DNA of 64,000 nucleotides, taken from assembly GCF_003994855.1 (NCBI RefSeq), contig NZ_CP034142.1, positions 868,001 through 932,000 on the forward strand, read 5' to 3'. Made by a program: the position numbers and the translations under genes. This DNA comes from Marinobacter sp. NP-4(2019). GTDB lineage: Bacteria; Pseudomonadota; Gammaproteobacteria; Pseudomonadales; Oleiphilaceae. Every line of letters starts with the position of its first letter. Position 1 is the stretch's first letter. The notes beneath the pieces are model-generated. The model was not told the DNA's origin. It made no database searches and saw only the letters and a list, made by a program, of their open reading frames with translations. This document shows positions 44,011-53,056 of the stretch, in pieces.

Positions 44011-45414
44011 TTAGCAGGAGTAGTACAGATCGAACTCGACCGGGTGAGTGGTCATGTTCAGACGCTCAACCTCACCGCGCTTCAGATCGACGTAGCCTGC
44101 AATCATGTCCTCGGTGAACACGCCGCCGCGAGTCAGGAACTCATGATCGGCTTCCAGGCAGTCCAGGGCTTCCGCCAGGGTTTCAGCAACCTTCGGGATG
44201 TTCAGGGCTTCTTCCTTCGGCAGATCGTACAGATCCTTGTCCATGGCATCGCCAGGGTGGATCTTGTTCTGGATACCGTCGAGGCCAGCCATCATCAGGG
44301 CCGCGAACGCCAGGTACGGGTTGGCGGATGGGTCAGGGAAGCGCACCTCGATACGGCGTGCTTTCGGGCTGTTCACGTACGGGATGCGGATGGAAGCGGA
44401 GCGGTTACGGGCAGAGTATGCCAGCATGACCGGGGCTTCGAAGCCGGGTACCAGACGCTTGTAAGAGTTGGTGGAGCTGTTGGTGAAGGCGTTGATGGCC
44501 TTGGCGTGCTTGATGATGCCGCCGATGTAGTACAGGGCGGACTCGCTCAGGCCAGCATAGCTGTCACCGGCAAACAGGTTCTTGCCGTCTTTGCTCAGGG
44601 ACATGTGTACGTGCATGCCGGAGCCGTTGTCGCCAACCACCGGCTTGGGCATGAAGGTGGCGGTTTTGCCGTAGGCGTGTGCCACGTTGTGTACACAGTA
44701 CTTGAGGATCTGAACTTCGTCAGCCTTGCGGGTCAGGGCATTGGCGCCAACGCCAATTTCACACTGGCCGGCTGTGCCCACTTCGTGGTGGTGCACTTCA
44801 ATTTCCAGTCCCATGGACTCCATGGCCGCACACATGGCGCCACGCAGGTCGTGCAGGCTGTCTACCGGCGGAACCGGGAAGTAGCCGCCTTTCACGCCCG
44901 GACGGTGCCCGATGTTGTTGCGATCGAAATCTTCGCCGGATACCCAGGCAGCTTCTTCGGAGTGGATAGAGTAGCCCGCGCCTTTCATGTCGACGTCCCA
45001 CTTCACGGAATCGAACACGAAGAATTCCGGCTCGGGGCCGAACAGGGCGCCATCGGCGATGCCAGTGGACTTCAGGTATTCCTCTGCACGACGGGCAACA
45101 GAGCGCGGGTCACGCTCATAACCCTGCATGGTAGAAGGCTCTACAATGTTGCAGGTAATGTTAATGGTGGTTTCTTCGGTGAACGGATCCAGAACGGAAG
45201 TTTCGTCATCCGGCATCAGGATCATGTCGGATTCGTTGATGCCCTTCCAGCCGGCAATTGATGAGCCATCGAACATTTTGCCATCGGCGAAAAAGTCTTC
45301 GTCTACTTCAGTGGCTGGCAGGGTCACGTGCTGCTCTTTACCGCGGCTGTCCGTGAAACGCAGGTCAACCCATTTGACTTCGTGTTCTTTGATCAAATCA
45401 ACTGTCTTGGACAT
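44011..45414 (-). CDS. glnA: Glutamine synthetase, type I (GSI-beta)
   Basis: A 467-residue enzyme of the dodecameric GSI family that forms glutamine from glutamate, ammonia and ATP. The catalytic motifs MFDGSSIAGW, GPEPEFF, KPVVGDNGSGMHVH and NRSASIRIP are present. Tyr396 in MDKDLYDLP corresponds to the adenylylation site Tyr397 of E. coli, and the modifying enzyme GlnE is encoded at 53057 in this window. A sigma54-type promoter and NtrC sites lie upstream, so induction by nitrogen limitation is expected. Confidence 0.99.
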   Translation of the reverse strand: MSKTVDLIKEHEVKWVDLRFTDSRGKEQHVTLPATEVDEDFFADGKMFDGSSIAGWKGINESDMILMPDDETSVLDPFTEETTINITCNIVEPSTMQGYERDPRSVARRAEEYLKSTGIADGALFGPEPEFFVFDSVKWDVDMKGAGYSIHSEEAAWVSGEDFDRNNIGHRPGVKGGYFPVPPVDSLHDLRGAMCAAMESMGLEIEVHHHEVGTAGQCEIGVGANALTRKADEVQILKYCVHNVAHAYGKTATFMPKPVVGDNGSGMHVHMSLSKDGKNLFAGDSYAGLSESALYYIGGIIKHAKAINAFTNSSTNSYKRLVPGFEAPVMLAYSARNRSASIRIPYVNSPKARRIEVRFPDPSANPYLAFAALMMAGLDGIQNKIHPGDAMDKDLYDLPKEEALNIPKVAETLAEALDCLEADHEFLTRGGVFTEDMIAGYVDLKRGEVERLNMTTHPVEFDLYYSC

Positions 45415-45567
45415 TGTGCATGCTCCATCGTGTTTCCCGCTGGGCGGGTGATTTCATGTTCGTTGTGCCGGATCGTTCAGCGACGCTGACTTCCGATCTG
45501 TTTTGAGGCTGGAGCAGCTTATCAAAAGCTGCCGCGTCTTACCTGCAAAATCGGCTGACAGGATCAA

Positions 45568-45584
45568 AGCAATTGCCTTGCCAA
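45568..45584 (-). promoter_or_regulatory. Sigma54 (-24/-12) promoter of glnA
   Basis: On the minus strand TTGGCAAG-GCAA-TTGCT matches TGGCACG-N4-TTGCW with the GG and GC elements ten bases apart. Predicted transcription start is near 45557, giving a leader of about 140 nt. Confidence 0.8.
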
Positions 45585-45667
45585 TTTGTTCGACGTGCGC
45601 CAGAAAAGCGCAACCACAAGGTGTGCGGACTTTTTTGGCGCGTACTTCAAGACGCACCCTTATATTC

Positions 45668-45727
45668 CGCACCGCTTTGGTGCATCAAAATGGTGCGTTT
45701 GGTGATTTTGTGATCCAAGATGGTGCG
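45668..45727. promoter_or_regulatory. Cluster of NtrC-type sites (enhancer) upstream of glnA
   Basis: Three near-palindromes: CGCACC-GCTTT-GGTGCA (45668-45684), TGCATC-AAAAT-GGTGCG (45681-45697, sharing TGCA with the first) and the weaker TGATCC-AAGAT-GGTGCG (45711-45727). The last two are 30 bp centre to centre, three helical turns. They sit about 120-160 bp upstream of the predicted glnA start, like the E. coli glnAp2 enhancer sites. Confidence 0.8.
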
Positions 45728-45972
45728 CATTGGGCGCGTGGAGAATAGGCGTTTTTCTTCATATAAACGACACGGACTTTTCGATATACTGCGCGCCACC
45801 TCATTTTTACCCTGCTGCTTTGGGGATGGATAATCCTCGAATGGTGTGCAGGGCGCCGGGGCCAGCCGGTTCTGGTGAATGAATTCATTTTACGGATTTG
45901 AGACGGCATGTCAGGGGCTACCCTGCAAACGACCCTCTCAGGTCATTGAGTGCATGCCGCAGGATTATTTTT

Positions 45973-47784
45973 GTGATTGAAAAACTTCGTAATATCGCCA
46001 TCATCGCCCACGTTGACCATGGTAAGACCACCCTGGTAGACCAGTTGCTGCGTCAATCCGGTACGTTGGAGCGCAAAGAGCTCGAAAGCGAGCGCGTTAT
46101 GGATTCCAACGACCAGGAAAAAGAACGTGGTATTACCATTCTGGCCAAGAACACGGCGCTGAAATGGAACGACTACGACATCAATATCGTTGACACCCCG
46201 GGCCACGCCGACTTTGGTGGCGAGGTAGAGCGGGTGATGAGCATGGTCGATTGTGTGCTGCTGGTGGTTGATTCCATCGACGGCCCGATGCCGCAAACCC
46301 GCTTTGTAACCCAGAAGGCTTTTGATGCCGGTCTGCATCCGATCGTAGTAGTGAACAAGATTGACCGTCCTGGCGCCCGTCCGGACTGGGTGGTCGATCA
46401 GGTATTCGACCTGTTTGACAACCTCGGTGCCACCGATGAGCAGCTGGATTTCCCCATCGTATACGCCAGTGCCCTCAACGGCATCGCCGGAATGGATCAC
46501 GAAAATCTCGACGACAACATGGATGCCGTCTTCCAGGCGATTGTTGATCATGTGCCGGCTCCGTCTGTCGATCTCGATGGTCCGTTCCAGATGCAGATCT
46601 CCCAGCTGGACTACAGCAGCTTCCTGGGCGTCATTGGCATTGGCCGCATTATGCGCGGCAAGATCAAGACCAATTCACCTGTCGCTGCGATCGGCGCTGA
46701 CGGTAAAAAGCGCCAGGGCCGCATCCTGAAGATCATGGGGCACTCTGGTCTGCAGCGTGTCGAAGTCGATGAAGCGCAGGCGGGCGATATTGTCTGTGTC
46801 AGTGGTCTGGATGAGCTGTTTATTTCGGATACTCTCTGTGATCCTTCTAACGTTGAAGCGTTGCCACCGCTGACGGTGGATGAGCCGACGGTGTCGATGA
46901 CCTTCCAGGTCAACGACTCGCCGTTCTGTGGTAGAGAGGGCAAGTTTGTTACAAGCCGGAATATCAAGGAGCGTCTCGAAAAGGAGCTGCTTCACAACGT
47001 TGCTCTGCGTGTTGAAGAGGGTGAATCCGCAGACAAGTTCAAGGTATCCGGCCGTGGTGAGCTGCACCTGTCGGTGCTGATCGAAAATATGCGCCGTGAG
47101 AATTTCGAACTGGCCGTCGGTCGTCCGGAAGTGGTTATCCGGGAAATTGACGGTGAGAAACAGGAGCCATACGAGAACGTCATTATCGACATCGAGGAGC
47201 AGCACCAGGGCGCCCTGATGGACCAGATGGGCTTGCGTAAGGGCGATCTGACCAACATGGTCCCGGACGGCAAGGGGCGCATGCGTCTTGAGTACACTAT
47301 CCCTGCGCGCGGCCTGATCGGCTTCCGTAACTCGTTCCTGACTCTCACATCCGGCTCGGGCATTCTGACCTCAACCTTCAGCCATTACGGACCGATCAAG
47401 GGCGGTGACGTGACCAGTCGCCAGAATGGTGTGCTGGTATCAATGGCGACCGGCACAGCGCTGACCTATTCTCTGGAAACGCTGCAGAGCCGTGGCAAAT
47501 TGTTCCTGGAACCTGGCCAGGAAATCTATGAAGGCCAGCTGTGCGGTATTCACAGCCGTGATAACGATCTGGTCGTCAACCCGACCAAGGGCAAGAAGCT
47601 CGACAACATGCGTGCTTCCGGAAAGGACGAGGTCATTGGCCTGGTGCCGCCAATCAAGTTTACGCTTGAGCAGGCGCTGGAGTTCATCGATGATGACGAA
47701 CTGGTGGAAGTGACGCCCAAGTCTATTCGCCTGCGCAAGAAGCTTCTTACCGAGAATGAGCGCAAGCGCGCCAACAAGAAGTAA
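45973..47784 (+). CDS. typA: Ribosome-associated GTPase TypA/BipA
   Basis: A 603-residue translational GTPase that assists 50S assembly and stress or low-temperature growth. The start is GTG at 45973 (MIEKLRNIAIIAHVDHGKTT) with AGGA upstream; an in-frame upstream extension is not part of the family. G motifs AHVDHGKTT, DTPGHADF and NKIDR are present, then EF-G-like domains and the BipA-specific C-terminus (RIRKKLLTENERKR type). It is divergent from glnA, as typA (bipA) is in E. coli. Confidence 0.98.
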   Translation: MIEKLRNIAIIAHVDHGKTTLVDQLLRQSGTLERKELESERVMDSNDQEKERGITILAKNTALKWNDYDINIVDTPGHADFGGEVERVMSMVDCVLLVVDSIDGPMPQTRFVTQKAFDAGLHPIVVVNKIDRPGARPDWVVDQVFDLFDNLGATDEQLDFPIVYASALNGIAGMDHENLDDNMDAVFQAIVDHVPAPSVDLDGPFQMQISQLDYSSFLGVIGIGRIMRGKIKTNSPVAAIGADGKKRQGRILKIMGHSGLQRVEVDEAQAGDIVCVSGLDELFISDTLCDPSNVEALPPLTVDEPTVSMTFQVNDSPFCGREGKFVTSRNIKERLEKELLHNVALRVEEGESADKFKVSGRGELHLSVLIENMRRENFELAVGRPEVVIREIDGEKQEPYENVIIDIEEQHQGALMDQMGLRKGDLTNMVPDGKGRMRLEYTIPARGLIGFRNSFLTLTSGSGILTSTFSHYGPIKGGDVTSRQNGVLVSMATGTALTYSLETLQSRGKLFLEPGQEIYEGQLCGIHSRDNDLVVNPTKGKKLDNMRASGKDEVIGLVPPIKFTLEQALEFIDDDELVEVTPKSIRLRKKLLTENERKRANKK

Positions 47785-47804
47785 TTTGCAGTACGTATAA
47801 CGGA

Positions 47805-47836
47805 GGGGCGGGTTCATGGGGAGCCGCCCCTTTTTT
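47805..47836 (+). terminator. Rho-independent terminator after typA
   Basis: GGGGCGG pairs with CCGCCCC around a 12-nt loop and is followed by TTTTTT. Confidence 0.85.
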
Positions 47837-47885
47837 GTTTACTTCAGCTAAACTCCGGTTACACCCTTATGACCGGAGCGCCCCC

Positions 47886-48848
47886 ATGCTCACTCTCTAT
47901 CCCGAAATCAAGCCGAATGCCCAACACCGTATTGCCGTGGATCCGCCTCATGAATTGTATGTGGAAGAAAGCGGGAATCCGGAGGGCATGCCGGTGTTGG
48001 TTGTTCATGGTGGACCAGGTGGTGGGTGTGAGGATTACCATCGCCGGTTTTTTGATGCCGAGCGATACCGCATTATCCTGATGGATCAGCGTGGCGCGGG
48101 GCGCTCAACTCCGTTGGCGGAGCTGGAAGGAAACAGCACGGATAAGCTGGTGGAGGACATGGAGACCGTTCGTGCATTTCTGGGCATCGAGCAGTGGATA
48201 CTGTTCGGGGGGAGTTGGGGTTCCACGCTTAGCCTGGTATACGCCCAAACTCACCCGGAGCGGGTGCTCGGGCTGGTCCTCAGGGGCATTTTTCTCTGCC
48301 GTCCGAGAGATATTCACTGGTTCTATCAGGAGGGCGCAAGCAGGGTCTTTCCGGATTACTGGCAGGACTTTGTGGGGCCGATTCCGGAAAGTGAACGGGG
48401 GGATCTGGTGAAGGCGTATTATCAGCGGCTTACAAGCTGTAATGAACTGGAGCAGATTCAGGCCGCCAAGGCCTGGTCCGTCTGGGAGGGCCGGTGCGCG
48501 ACCCTGCACCCCAATCCCAGGGTCGTGGAGCACTTCGGTCATCCCCATGTCGCGATTGCGCTGGCGAGGATCGAATGTCACTACTTTATGAATAATGCCT
48601 TTCTCGAGGTGGATCAGATTGTTCGCAATGCGCCGAGGCTTGTTGATATTCCGGGCGTCATCGTTCACGGACGCTACGACATGGTGTGCCCGTTGGATAA
48701 CGCCATGGCGCTGGCCGCCGCCTGGCCACAGGCCGACCTGAGAATTATACGGGATGCAGGGCACTCCGCTTCGGAGCCAGCCATTGTGGATGCGCTGATA
48801 CGTGGTGTTGATGAGGTGGCCGCAAAAGTGACCGGGACCTCAGAATGA
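47886..48848 (+). CDS. pip: Proline iminopeptidase (alpha/beta hydrolase, S33)
   Basis: A 320-residue cytosolic peptidase releasing N-terminal proline. HGGPGGG forms the oxyanion hole region, the nucleophile is Ser110 in GGSWGS, and the Asp (HGRYDMVCP) and His (DAGHSASEP) of the triad follow. The ATG at 47886 (MLTLYPEIKP) gives the family N-terminus; the upstream in-frame extension overlaps the typA terminator. dtd follows after 80 bp. Confidence 0.95.
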   Translation: MLTLYPEIKPNAQHRIAVDPPHELYVEESGNPEGMPVLVVHGGPGGGCEDYHRRFFDAERYRIILMDQRGAGRSTPLAELEGNSTDKLVEDMETVRAFLGIEQWILFGGSWGSTLSLVYAQTHPERVLGLVLRGIFLCRPRDIHWFYQEGASRVFPDYWQDFVGPIPESERGDLVKAYYQRLTSCNELEQIQAAKAWSVWEGRCATLHPNPRVVEHFGHPHVAIALARIECHYFMNNAFLEVDQIVRNAPRLVDIPGVIVHGRYDMVCPLDNAMALAAAWPQADLRIIRDAGHSASEPAIVDALIRGVDEVAAKVTGTSE

Positions 48849-48928
48849 GCTGAATGAAGGGGTTGCGGTACCCAGGCACCATGGATACACTCTTGCAAAT
48901 TCTTAATGGTCCTTCCACAGGGAGTTAG

Positions 48929-49384
48929 ATGAAAGGGCTGATCCAGCGCGTTTCAAGTGCCAGTGTTACTGTTGATAATCAACGGGTTGCTGAAATCCAG
49001 AAAGGTCTTTTGCTTCTCCTGGGAGTCGAGCGTGGCGACGGAATCAAGGAAGCTCAGGGGCTGGCTGGAAAAGTGCTGAACTATCGCATTTTCCCCGACG
49101 ATCAGGGGCGGATGAATCGAAGCCTTCAGGATACAGGCGGCTCTCTTCTTGTGGTTCCCCAATTCACGTTGGCAGCCGATACTGGCTCCGGTACCCGGCC
49201 GGGATTTTCATCGGCGGCAGCCCCTGACGTGGCGGAACAACTGTTCCTTGAATTCTTGAATGTGGCGCAGCTCATGATGGGGCGCGGTCGTGTTGAAAGT
49301 GGGCAGTTTGGAGCAGACATGCAAGTGTCATTAGTCAATGATGGGCCGGTGACCTTCATGCTACAAGTGAGAGGCAATTCCTGA
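48929..49384 (+). CDS. dtd: D-aminoacyl-tRNA deacylase
   Basis: A 151-residue dimeric proofreading enzyme that hydrolyses D-aminoacyl-tRNA and Gly-tRNA-Ala. The signature SLLVVPQFTLAAD (SQFTL-type) and the Gly-cisPro motif NDGPVTF are both present. It starts MKGLIQRVSSASVTVD with GGGAG upstream and probably shares a transcript with pip. Confidence 0.97.
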   Translation: MKGLIQRVSSASVTVDNQRVAEIQKGLLLLLGVERGDGIKEAQGLAGKVLNYRIFPDDQGRMNRSLQDTGGSLLVVPQFTLAADTGSGTRPGFSSAAAPDVAEQLFLEFLNVAQLMMGRGRVESGQFGADMQVSLVNDGPVTFMLQVRGNS

Positions 49385-49887
49385 AAAAGTATGGTCACGC
49401 CCTATAATTGCGCTCGATTGTAATGTGCGACCCTAATTGGTGCGGTGTGAAGGTGATTTAAGCCGTGTCGCACTGTAGAAGGTTCTTTTAATATTTTCAA
49501 CTTATTGAATTTAAACTGGGTTTGTTGTTCTGGCCCTTAAATTGATACCTGTATATCGAGGATGGGGTGAGGGAAAAAGGTCTGGATTGCTGAAGCCTGT
49601 ATAAATAAGAACGAAAACGTCAATGTTAAAAATTTGCAAAACAGGGTTTGTTGTATTAAAAAAGCTCATCACGCAGTGTCTTAACTTGTTCGTGTAACTT
49701 GTTGAGCTGAAAAGGTCTGAGATTGCTCAGATCGTTGAAAAAACGAAAAATGTTATCCGCATGTCATTAAACTGACATGATGGCGACACACAATAAGGCT
49801 TTAACCAGCCTGACTGGTAGAAGTCTCAAGAACGGGAACTGAACCCGTCGCTAAAACCTGAGTTAACTCACTAAAGGAAGACGCAAC
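49385..49887. other. AT-rich non-coding region upstream of the porin (503 bp)
   Basis: No credible open frame. The region is much richer in A and T than its surroundings (runs such as TTTTAATATTTTCAACTTATTGAATTTAAA). It contains the inverted repeat CATGTCA-TTAAAC-TGACATG at 49760-49779, about 110 bp before the porin ATG. I could not pick a convincing -35/-10 pair; it most probably carries the regulatory region and long leader of the porin. Confidence 0.55.
49760..49779. promoter_or_regulatory. Inverted repeat upstream of the porin, possible operator or leader hairpin
   Basis: CATGTCA and TGACATG form a perfect 7-bp inverted repeat with a TTAAAC spacer. It could bind a dimeric regulator or fold in the leader RNA; the regulator is unknown. 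Confidence 0.4.
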
Positions 49888-50871
49888 ATGAAAAAAACGC
49901 TCATCGCATCTGCTGTTGCAGCCGCTACATTCTCTGGCGCAGCGCTGGCACAGGATACGAATCTGCCGACTGTCTACGGTAACATCCAGTACGCTATTGC
50001 CCATGACAACTTCGATGGTGGTCCTTCCGAGATCAGCCATTTCGACAATGGTTCTACCCTGGGCGTCAAGCACGACCACGAAATCGCACCGGGCATCACC
50101 GGTTTCTTCAAGGTCGAGCTGGAAGGCATCAACGCCGACGATAAGTCCGGCAGTAACGGTATCGATTCTCTGGACGAAGCCTACATTGGCGTTAAAGGCG
50201 ATGACTTCGGTCAGGTGTGGGTAGGTTCCGATGACTCCACATACGAGCGCGCTGTTGACGAGATTGCGCAGTTCTACGAAGTGGCCACTCTGAATATCGG
50301 TCCGGAATACACCACTGGTGAAGGCGATCTGATCCAGTACATGTCTCCGTCCTTCGGCGGTCTGACTCTGCTGGGTGCTGTTCAGTTCAACGGCGACAAC
50401 GATACCAAGGGCGGTGCCGACAAGTCTTACCCGTACCAGCTGGCCGCACTGTACGAAGTTGACGCTCTGGAACTGGCGGTAGCCATGGATTCCAACGACA
50501 CCAGCGATGGCAATAACGAGAACACTTACGGTCTGCGCGTTAGCTACAACCTGGATAATCTCCGCCTGACTGGTGAGTATCATAACCGTAAGGATACCGG
50601 CGATCTGTTCGGCCTTTTGGGCATCTACACCATGGGGGCGAACCAGTTCGCATTGTCCTATGAGCTGGGTGTGGCTGACGACGCCAATGACACTGAGCGC
50701 GACACCATTACTCTGCAAGCGCTGCACAATGTGTCCGATCACATGTACGTTTACTTCGAAGGCTACCTGGGTGGTGGCGACGAAGTATACGAGTATGAAG
50801 ATGAGCTCGGTAACGCTGCCGTCACCGACGAGCGTTCCATCGCCTCTGTGGGTGCAGTCTACTACTTCTGA
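49888..50871 (+). CDS. Gram-negative outer-membrane porin
   Basis: A 327-residue protein with a clear signal peptide (MKKTLIASAVAAATFSGAALA, cleavage before QDTNLP) and repeated amphipathic beta strands ending in the C-terminal Phe (VGAVYYF) recognised by the Bam machinery. It resembles general diffusion porins of the OmpC/Porin_4 type (VYGNIQYAIAHD; LDEAYIGVKGDDFGQVWVG, the latter leading to the constriction loop). It is very acidic, as is common in marine bacteria. It is monocistronic, with a long AT-rich upstream region and its own terminator. Substrate preference cannot be read from sequence. Confidence 0.92.
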   Translation: MKKTLIASAVAAATFSGAALAQDTNLPTVYGNIQYAIAHDNFDGGPSEISHFDNGSTLGVKHDHEIAPGITGFFKVELEGINADDKSGSNGIDSLDEAYIGVKGDDFGQVWVGSDDSTYERAVDEIAQFYEVATLNIGPEYTTGEGDLIQYMSPSFGGLTLLGAVQFNGDNDTKGGADKSYPYQLAALYEVDALELAVAMDSNDTSDGNNENTYGLRVSYNLDNLRLTGEYHNRKDTGDLFGLLGIYTMGANQFALSYELGVADDANDTERDTITLQALHNVSDHMYVYFEGYLGGGDEVYEYEDELGNAAVTDERSIASVGAVYYF

Positions 50872-50899
50872 TCAGCTGACCGGCTAATCAAGTAGTTGC

Positions 50900-50932
50900 A
50901 AAACCGGTGGCCTTCGGGTCGCCGGTTTTTTT
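50900..50932 (+). terminator. Rho-independent terminator after the porin
   Basis: AAAACCGG pairs with CCGGTTTT around a 14-nt loop that can itself pair weakly, followed by TTTTTTT. Confidence 0.88.
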
Positions 50933-50968
50933 ATGTATGCTGAAAACAGTATTCGACGGAGGCGTGTA

Positions 50969-51829
50969 ATGGCTGAAGAGCTGGAAATCAAGCTGAGTCT
51001 GTCTGCTGGGAGCCAGGTTACGGCCGTTGAGTGGTTGCTGTCACGGCGCGGTGTTACCGAGGGCAAGCAGAAAAAACTGGTGAACCGGTATTTCGACACG
51101 CCGGATGCGGACCTTAACAGGCAGCGTATTGCTTTGCGGGTTCGGCAGGCGGGAGATCAATTCATCCAGACCCTCAAGACCCAGGGCGAGTTTGTGGATG
51201 GCGCTCACCGACGTCAGGAGTGGGAATGGCCGTTGCTGGGCACGGACCTGAATATTGGTCTGTTGGCGGATACGCCGGTGGGGCAGAACATCAACCTTGC
51301 GGACCTGAAGCCGGTTTTCGAGACCAACTTTGATCGTCAGATCGTGATGATCGAAGAAGGGGGAACTGTAATCGAAGTGGCCGTTGATGCGGGTTATATA
51401 GCAGCTGGAGGGCAAAGTCGGCCCTTGCATGAGGTGGAATTCGAGCTGAAATCCGGGGATGCCTCACGCCTGATTCGGTGGGCCCGCGCCCTTGCCGATG
51501 AGGTCCCTGTGTTTCTGAACCTGGTGAGCAAGGCGGAGCAGGGCTATTTTCTGGCAGGCCTGCACGATCCTTCTGTTCGGCCCGTGGGTGGTGAGCCAGT
51601 GCTGTCTGTTTCAGAATTTCTTCACGGGCTGAGCGTGGCCTGGCTCAAAGGTGAGACGTTTCCCGTGGATAGAGACGATCTGGTGGAGGTTGGTCGCCTG
51701 GCGAGCACGCGTGGCGTGCAGCTGCAGTTCAAGGAAGTGCTCGCTAGTTTGGCGTCTGGGGAGAAAGTTGCTCATATGGCCGAACGGGGAGCGCTCGGGC
51801 AACTGCAACTGAGTATAGCGGCGGATTAG
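50969..51829 (+). CDS. CYTH domain inorganic triphosphatase (YgiF-like)
   Basis: A 286-residue protein beginning with the CYTH signature ExExK (Glu4, Glu6, Lys8 in EELEIKLSL). It also has a tunnel-type pattern of charged strands (RIALRVRQAG; LHEVEFELKSG). E. coli YgiF hydrolyses inorganic triphosphate and has a C-terminal CHAD domain; here only about 85 residues follow the CYTH domain, so the tail is short. The ATG at 50969 has GGAGG upstream. In E. coli ygiF lies directly upstream of glnE; here a potassium channel gene on the other strand separates them. Confidence 0.88.
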   Translation: MAEELEIKLSLSAGSQVTAVEWLLSRRGVTEGKQKKLVNRYFDTPDADLNRQRIALRVRQAGDQFIQTLKTQGEFVDGAHRRQEWEWPLLGTDLNIGLLADTPVGQNINLADLKPVFETNFDRQIVMIEEGGTVIEVAVDAGYIAAGGQSRPLHEVEFELKSGDASRLIRWARALADEVPVFLNLVSKAEQGYFLAGLHDPSVRPVGGEPVLSVSEFLHGLSVAWLKGETFPVDRDDLVEVGRLASTRGVQLQFKEVLASLASGEKVAHMAERGALGQLQLSIAAD

Positions 51830-52977
51830 TCGGTGGACGCCGCCTGTTCCTTTTGAGCGTCGTGCCACTTATCAAGGAACGCGCGGTACCGATCCAGGGC
51901 TTCCTCCACTACCTGGACGCTTGGGGTGTCCTGCGATTTCACCAGCACGATCAATCCCTTGCCTTCAATGACTTCATCCGTGGAGGGGTGGCAGCTCACT
52001 TCATCATCATTGTCGATGTAAGCCAGTGCCGTACCAATGCCGTGGCGCACCAGGGCGCTGACAATATCGGCCCAATTCAGGTCGTCCAGTTTCAGGTCGT
52101 ATCGGTGAGGGTGGTCGTTCTGGTAGTTGAACATGTCCTCCAGCACCTTCTCCGAACCGGGGGCCACGATCGCGCGTACCATGATTTCGGGGTAGGTCCG
52201 AACCGGCCGGATGATTGTCCTGACGCCCACTGTTTTGAATCGCTGGCGGTTCTGGTCACTGACACATTCCACGGTTGTCCGGTTGCCGAGATTGGCCTCG
52301 GTCAGCCGATGCGCAATATCAAAGGTCAGGCTGTCGGAGGCGGGGTCAGCCTCGTCAGCAGCCAACACCACAATGTGTCGCGCGCTTCCGGCGTGGACTG
52401 CCTTCAACGCTTCCGGATCGCTGCCGGAGCCATGGAAATGGACCAGGCCGACGTCTGCCAGCTCCGGTGGCAATCCACTTGGGAACTGGCGTGTCAAAAT
52501 GATAATGGGCACGGTTTCGTATTCAGGAATCGCGCGTATCTGCGAGGCAAACCTCATAAAGTATTGCTCGCCGCCATTTTGTGGTGTGTTGATGATCACG
52601 ATGTGGTCTTTCATTTTGTATACCCAGCGTCCGGTTACGATACGTTCCCGGCGGTAAAACCGGTACTCGATGAAATCACTGACGATCAGCGTCATGATAG
52701 TGATGGCACTGATGAACATGACAATAACGGTACTCAGCCGCCCGGCGATGGTTTCGGGGGAAAAATCCCCGTAACCCACGGTGACCAGTGTGGTCATGGT
52801 CAGCCAGAAGGATTCGAACAGCGTGAGGTCTTCCGCCGCCCAGATAACCGTGATCTGAAACACCAGGAGGCCGCCAAGAATGGCAAACAGACGCTTGATG
52901 CGTGAGCGGATGATGCCGGACATCGGGAGATGCGTGAATTGATGTTCCGGGTTGAGCGGACGGCGGTTTCTGAGCAT
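51826..52977 (-). CDS. Potassium channel with two transmembrane helices and RCK (TrkA-N) domain
   Basis: A 383-residue inner-membrane protein. The first helix (RLFAILGGLLVFQITVIWA), the pore loop with selectivity filter TVGYGD and the second helix (LSTVIVMFISAITIMTLIV) are followed by a Rossmann-like TrkA-N/RCK domain (DHIVIINTPQNGGEQYF). The GxGxxG motif is degenerate, so ligand gating by NAD(H) is uncertain. The start is set at the ATG at 52977 (MLRNRRPLNPEH); the frame runs on upstream into glnE on the opposite strand without channel-like sequence. It converges on the CYTH gene with the two stop codons overlapping (TTAG). Confidence 0.9.
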   Translation of the reverse strand: MLRNRRPLNPEHQFTHLPMSGIIRSRIKRLFAILGGLLVFQITVIWAAEDLTLFESFWLTMTTLVTVGYGDFSPETIAGRLSTVIVMFISAITIMTLIVSDFIEYRFYRRERIVTGRWVYKMKDHIVIINTPQNGGEQYFMRFASQIRAIPEYETVPIIILTRQFPSGLPPELADVGLVHFHGSGSDPEALKAVHAGSARHIVVLAADEADPASDSLTFDIAHRLTEANLGNRTTVECVSDQNRQRFKTVGVRTIIRPVRTYPEIMVRAIVAPGSEKVLEDMFNYQNDHPHRYDLKLDDLNWADIVSALVRHGIGTALAYIDNDDEVSCHPSTDEVIEGKGLIVLVKSQDTPSVQVVEEALDRYRAFLDKWHDAQKEQAASTD

Positions 52978-53056
52978 TAAGGGCCTGGGAGGTTCAGTCA
53001 GGTGACGGTTCGTTATACAGTATTGGGAATATAACAGAGATACAGGGGTTTGCATT

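Larger units (their letters stand above)
45415..45972. other. Divergent glnA-typA intergenic region (558 bp)
   Basis: Apart from the glnA sigma54 promoter and NtrC sites, this region holds the typA leader. Around 45783-45790 the sequence CGATATACTG contains a TATACT that could be the typA -10, but no good -35 lies at the right distance. Short open frames here (for example 45503-45748) overlap the regulatory sites and look non-coding. Confidence 0.6.

Noticed and set aside
45503..45748. 81-codon open frame upstream of glnA
   Set aside because: It covers the sigma54 promoter and NtrC sites and shows no protein-like composition.
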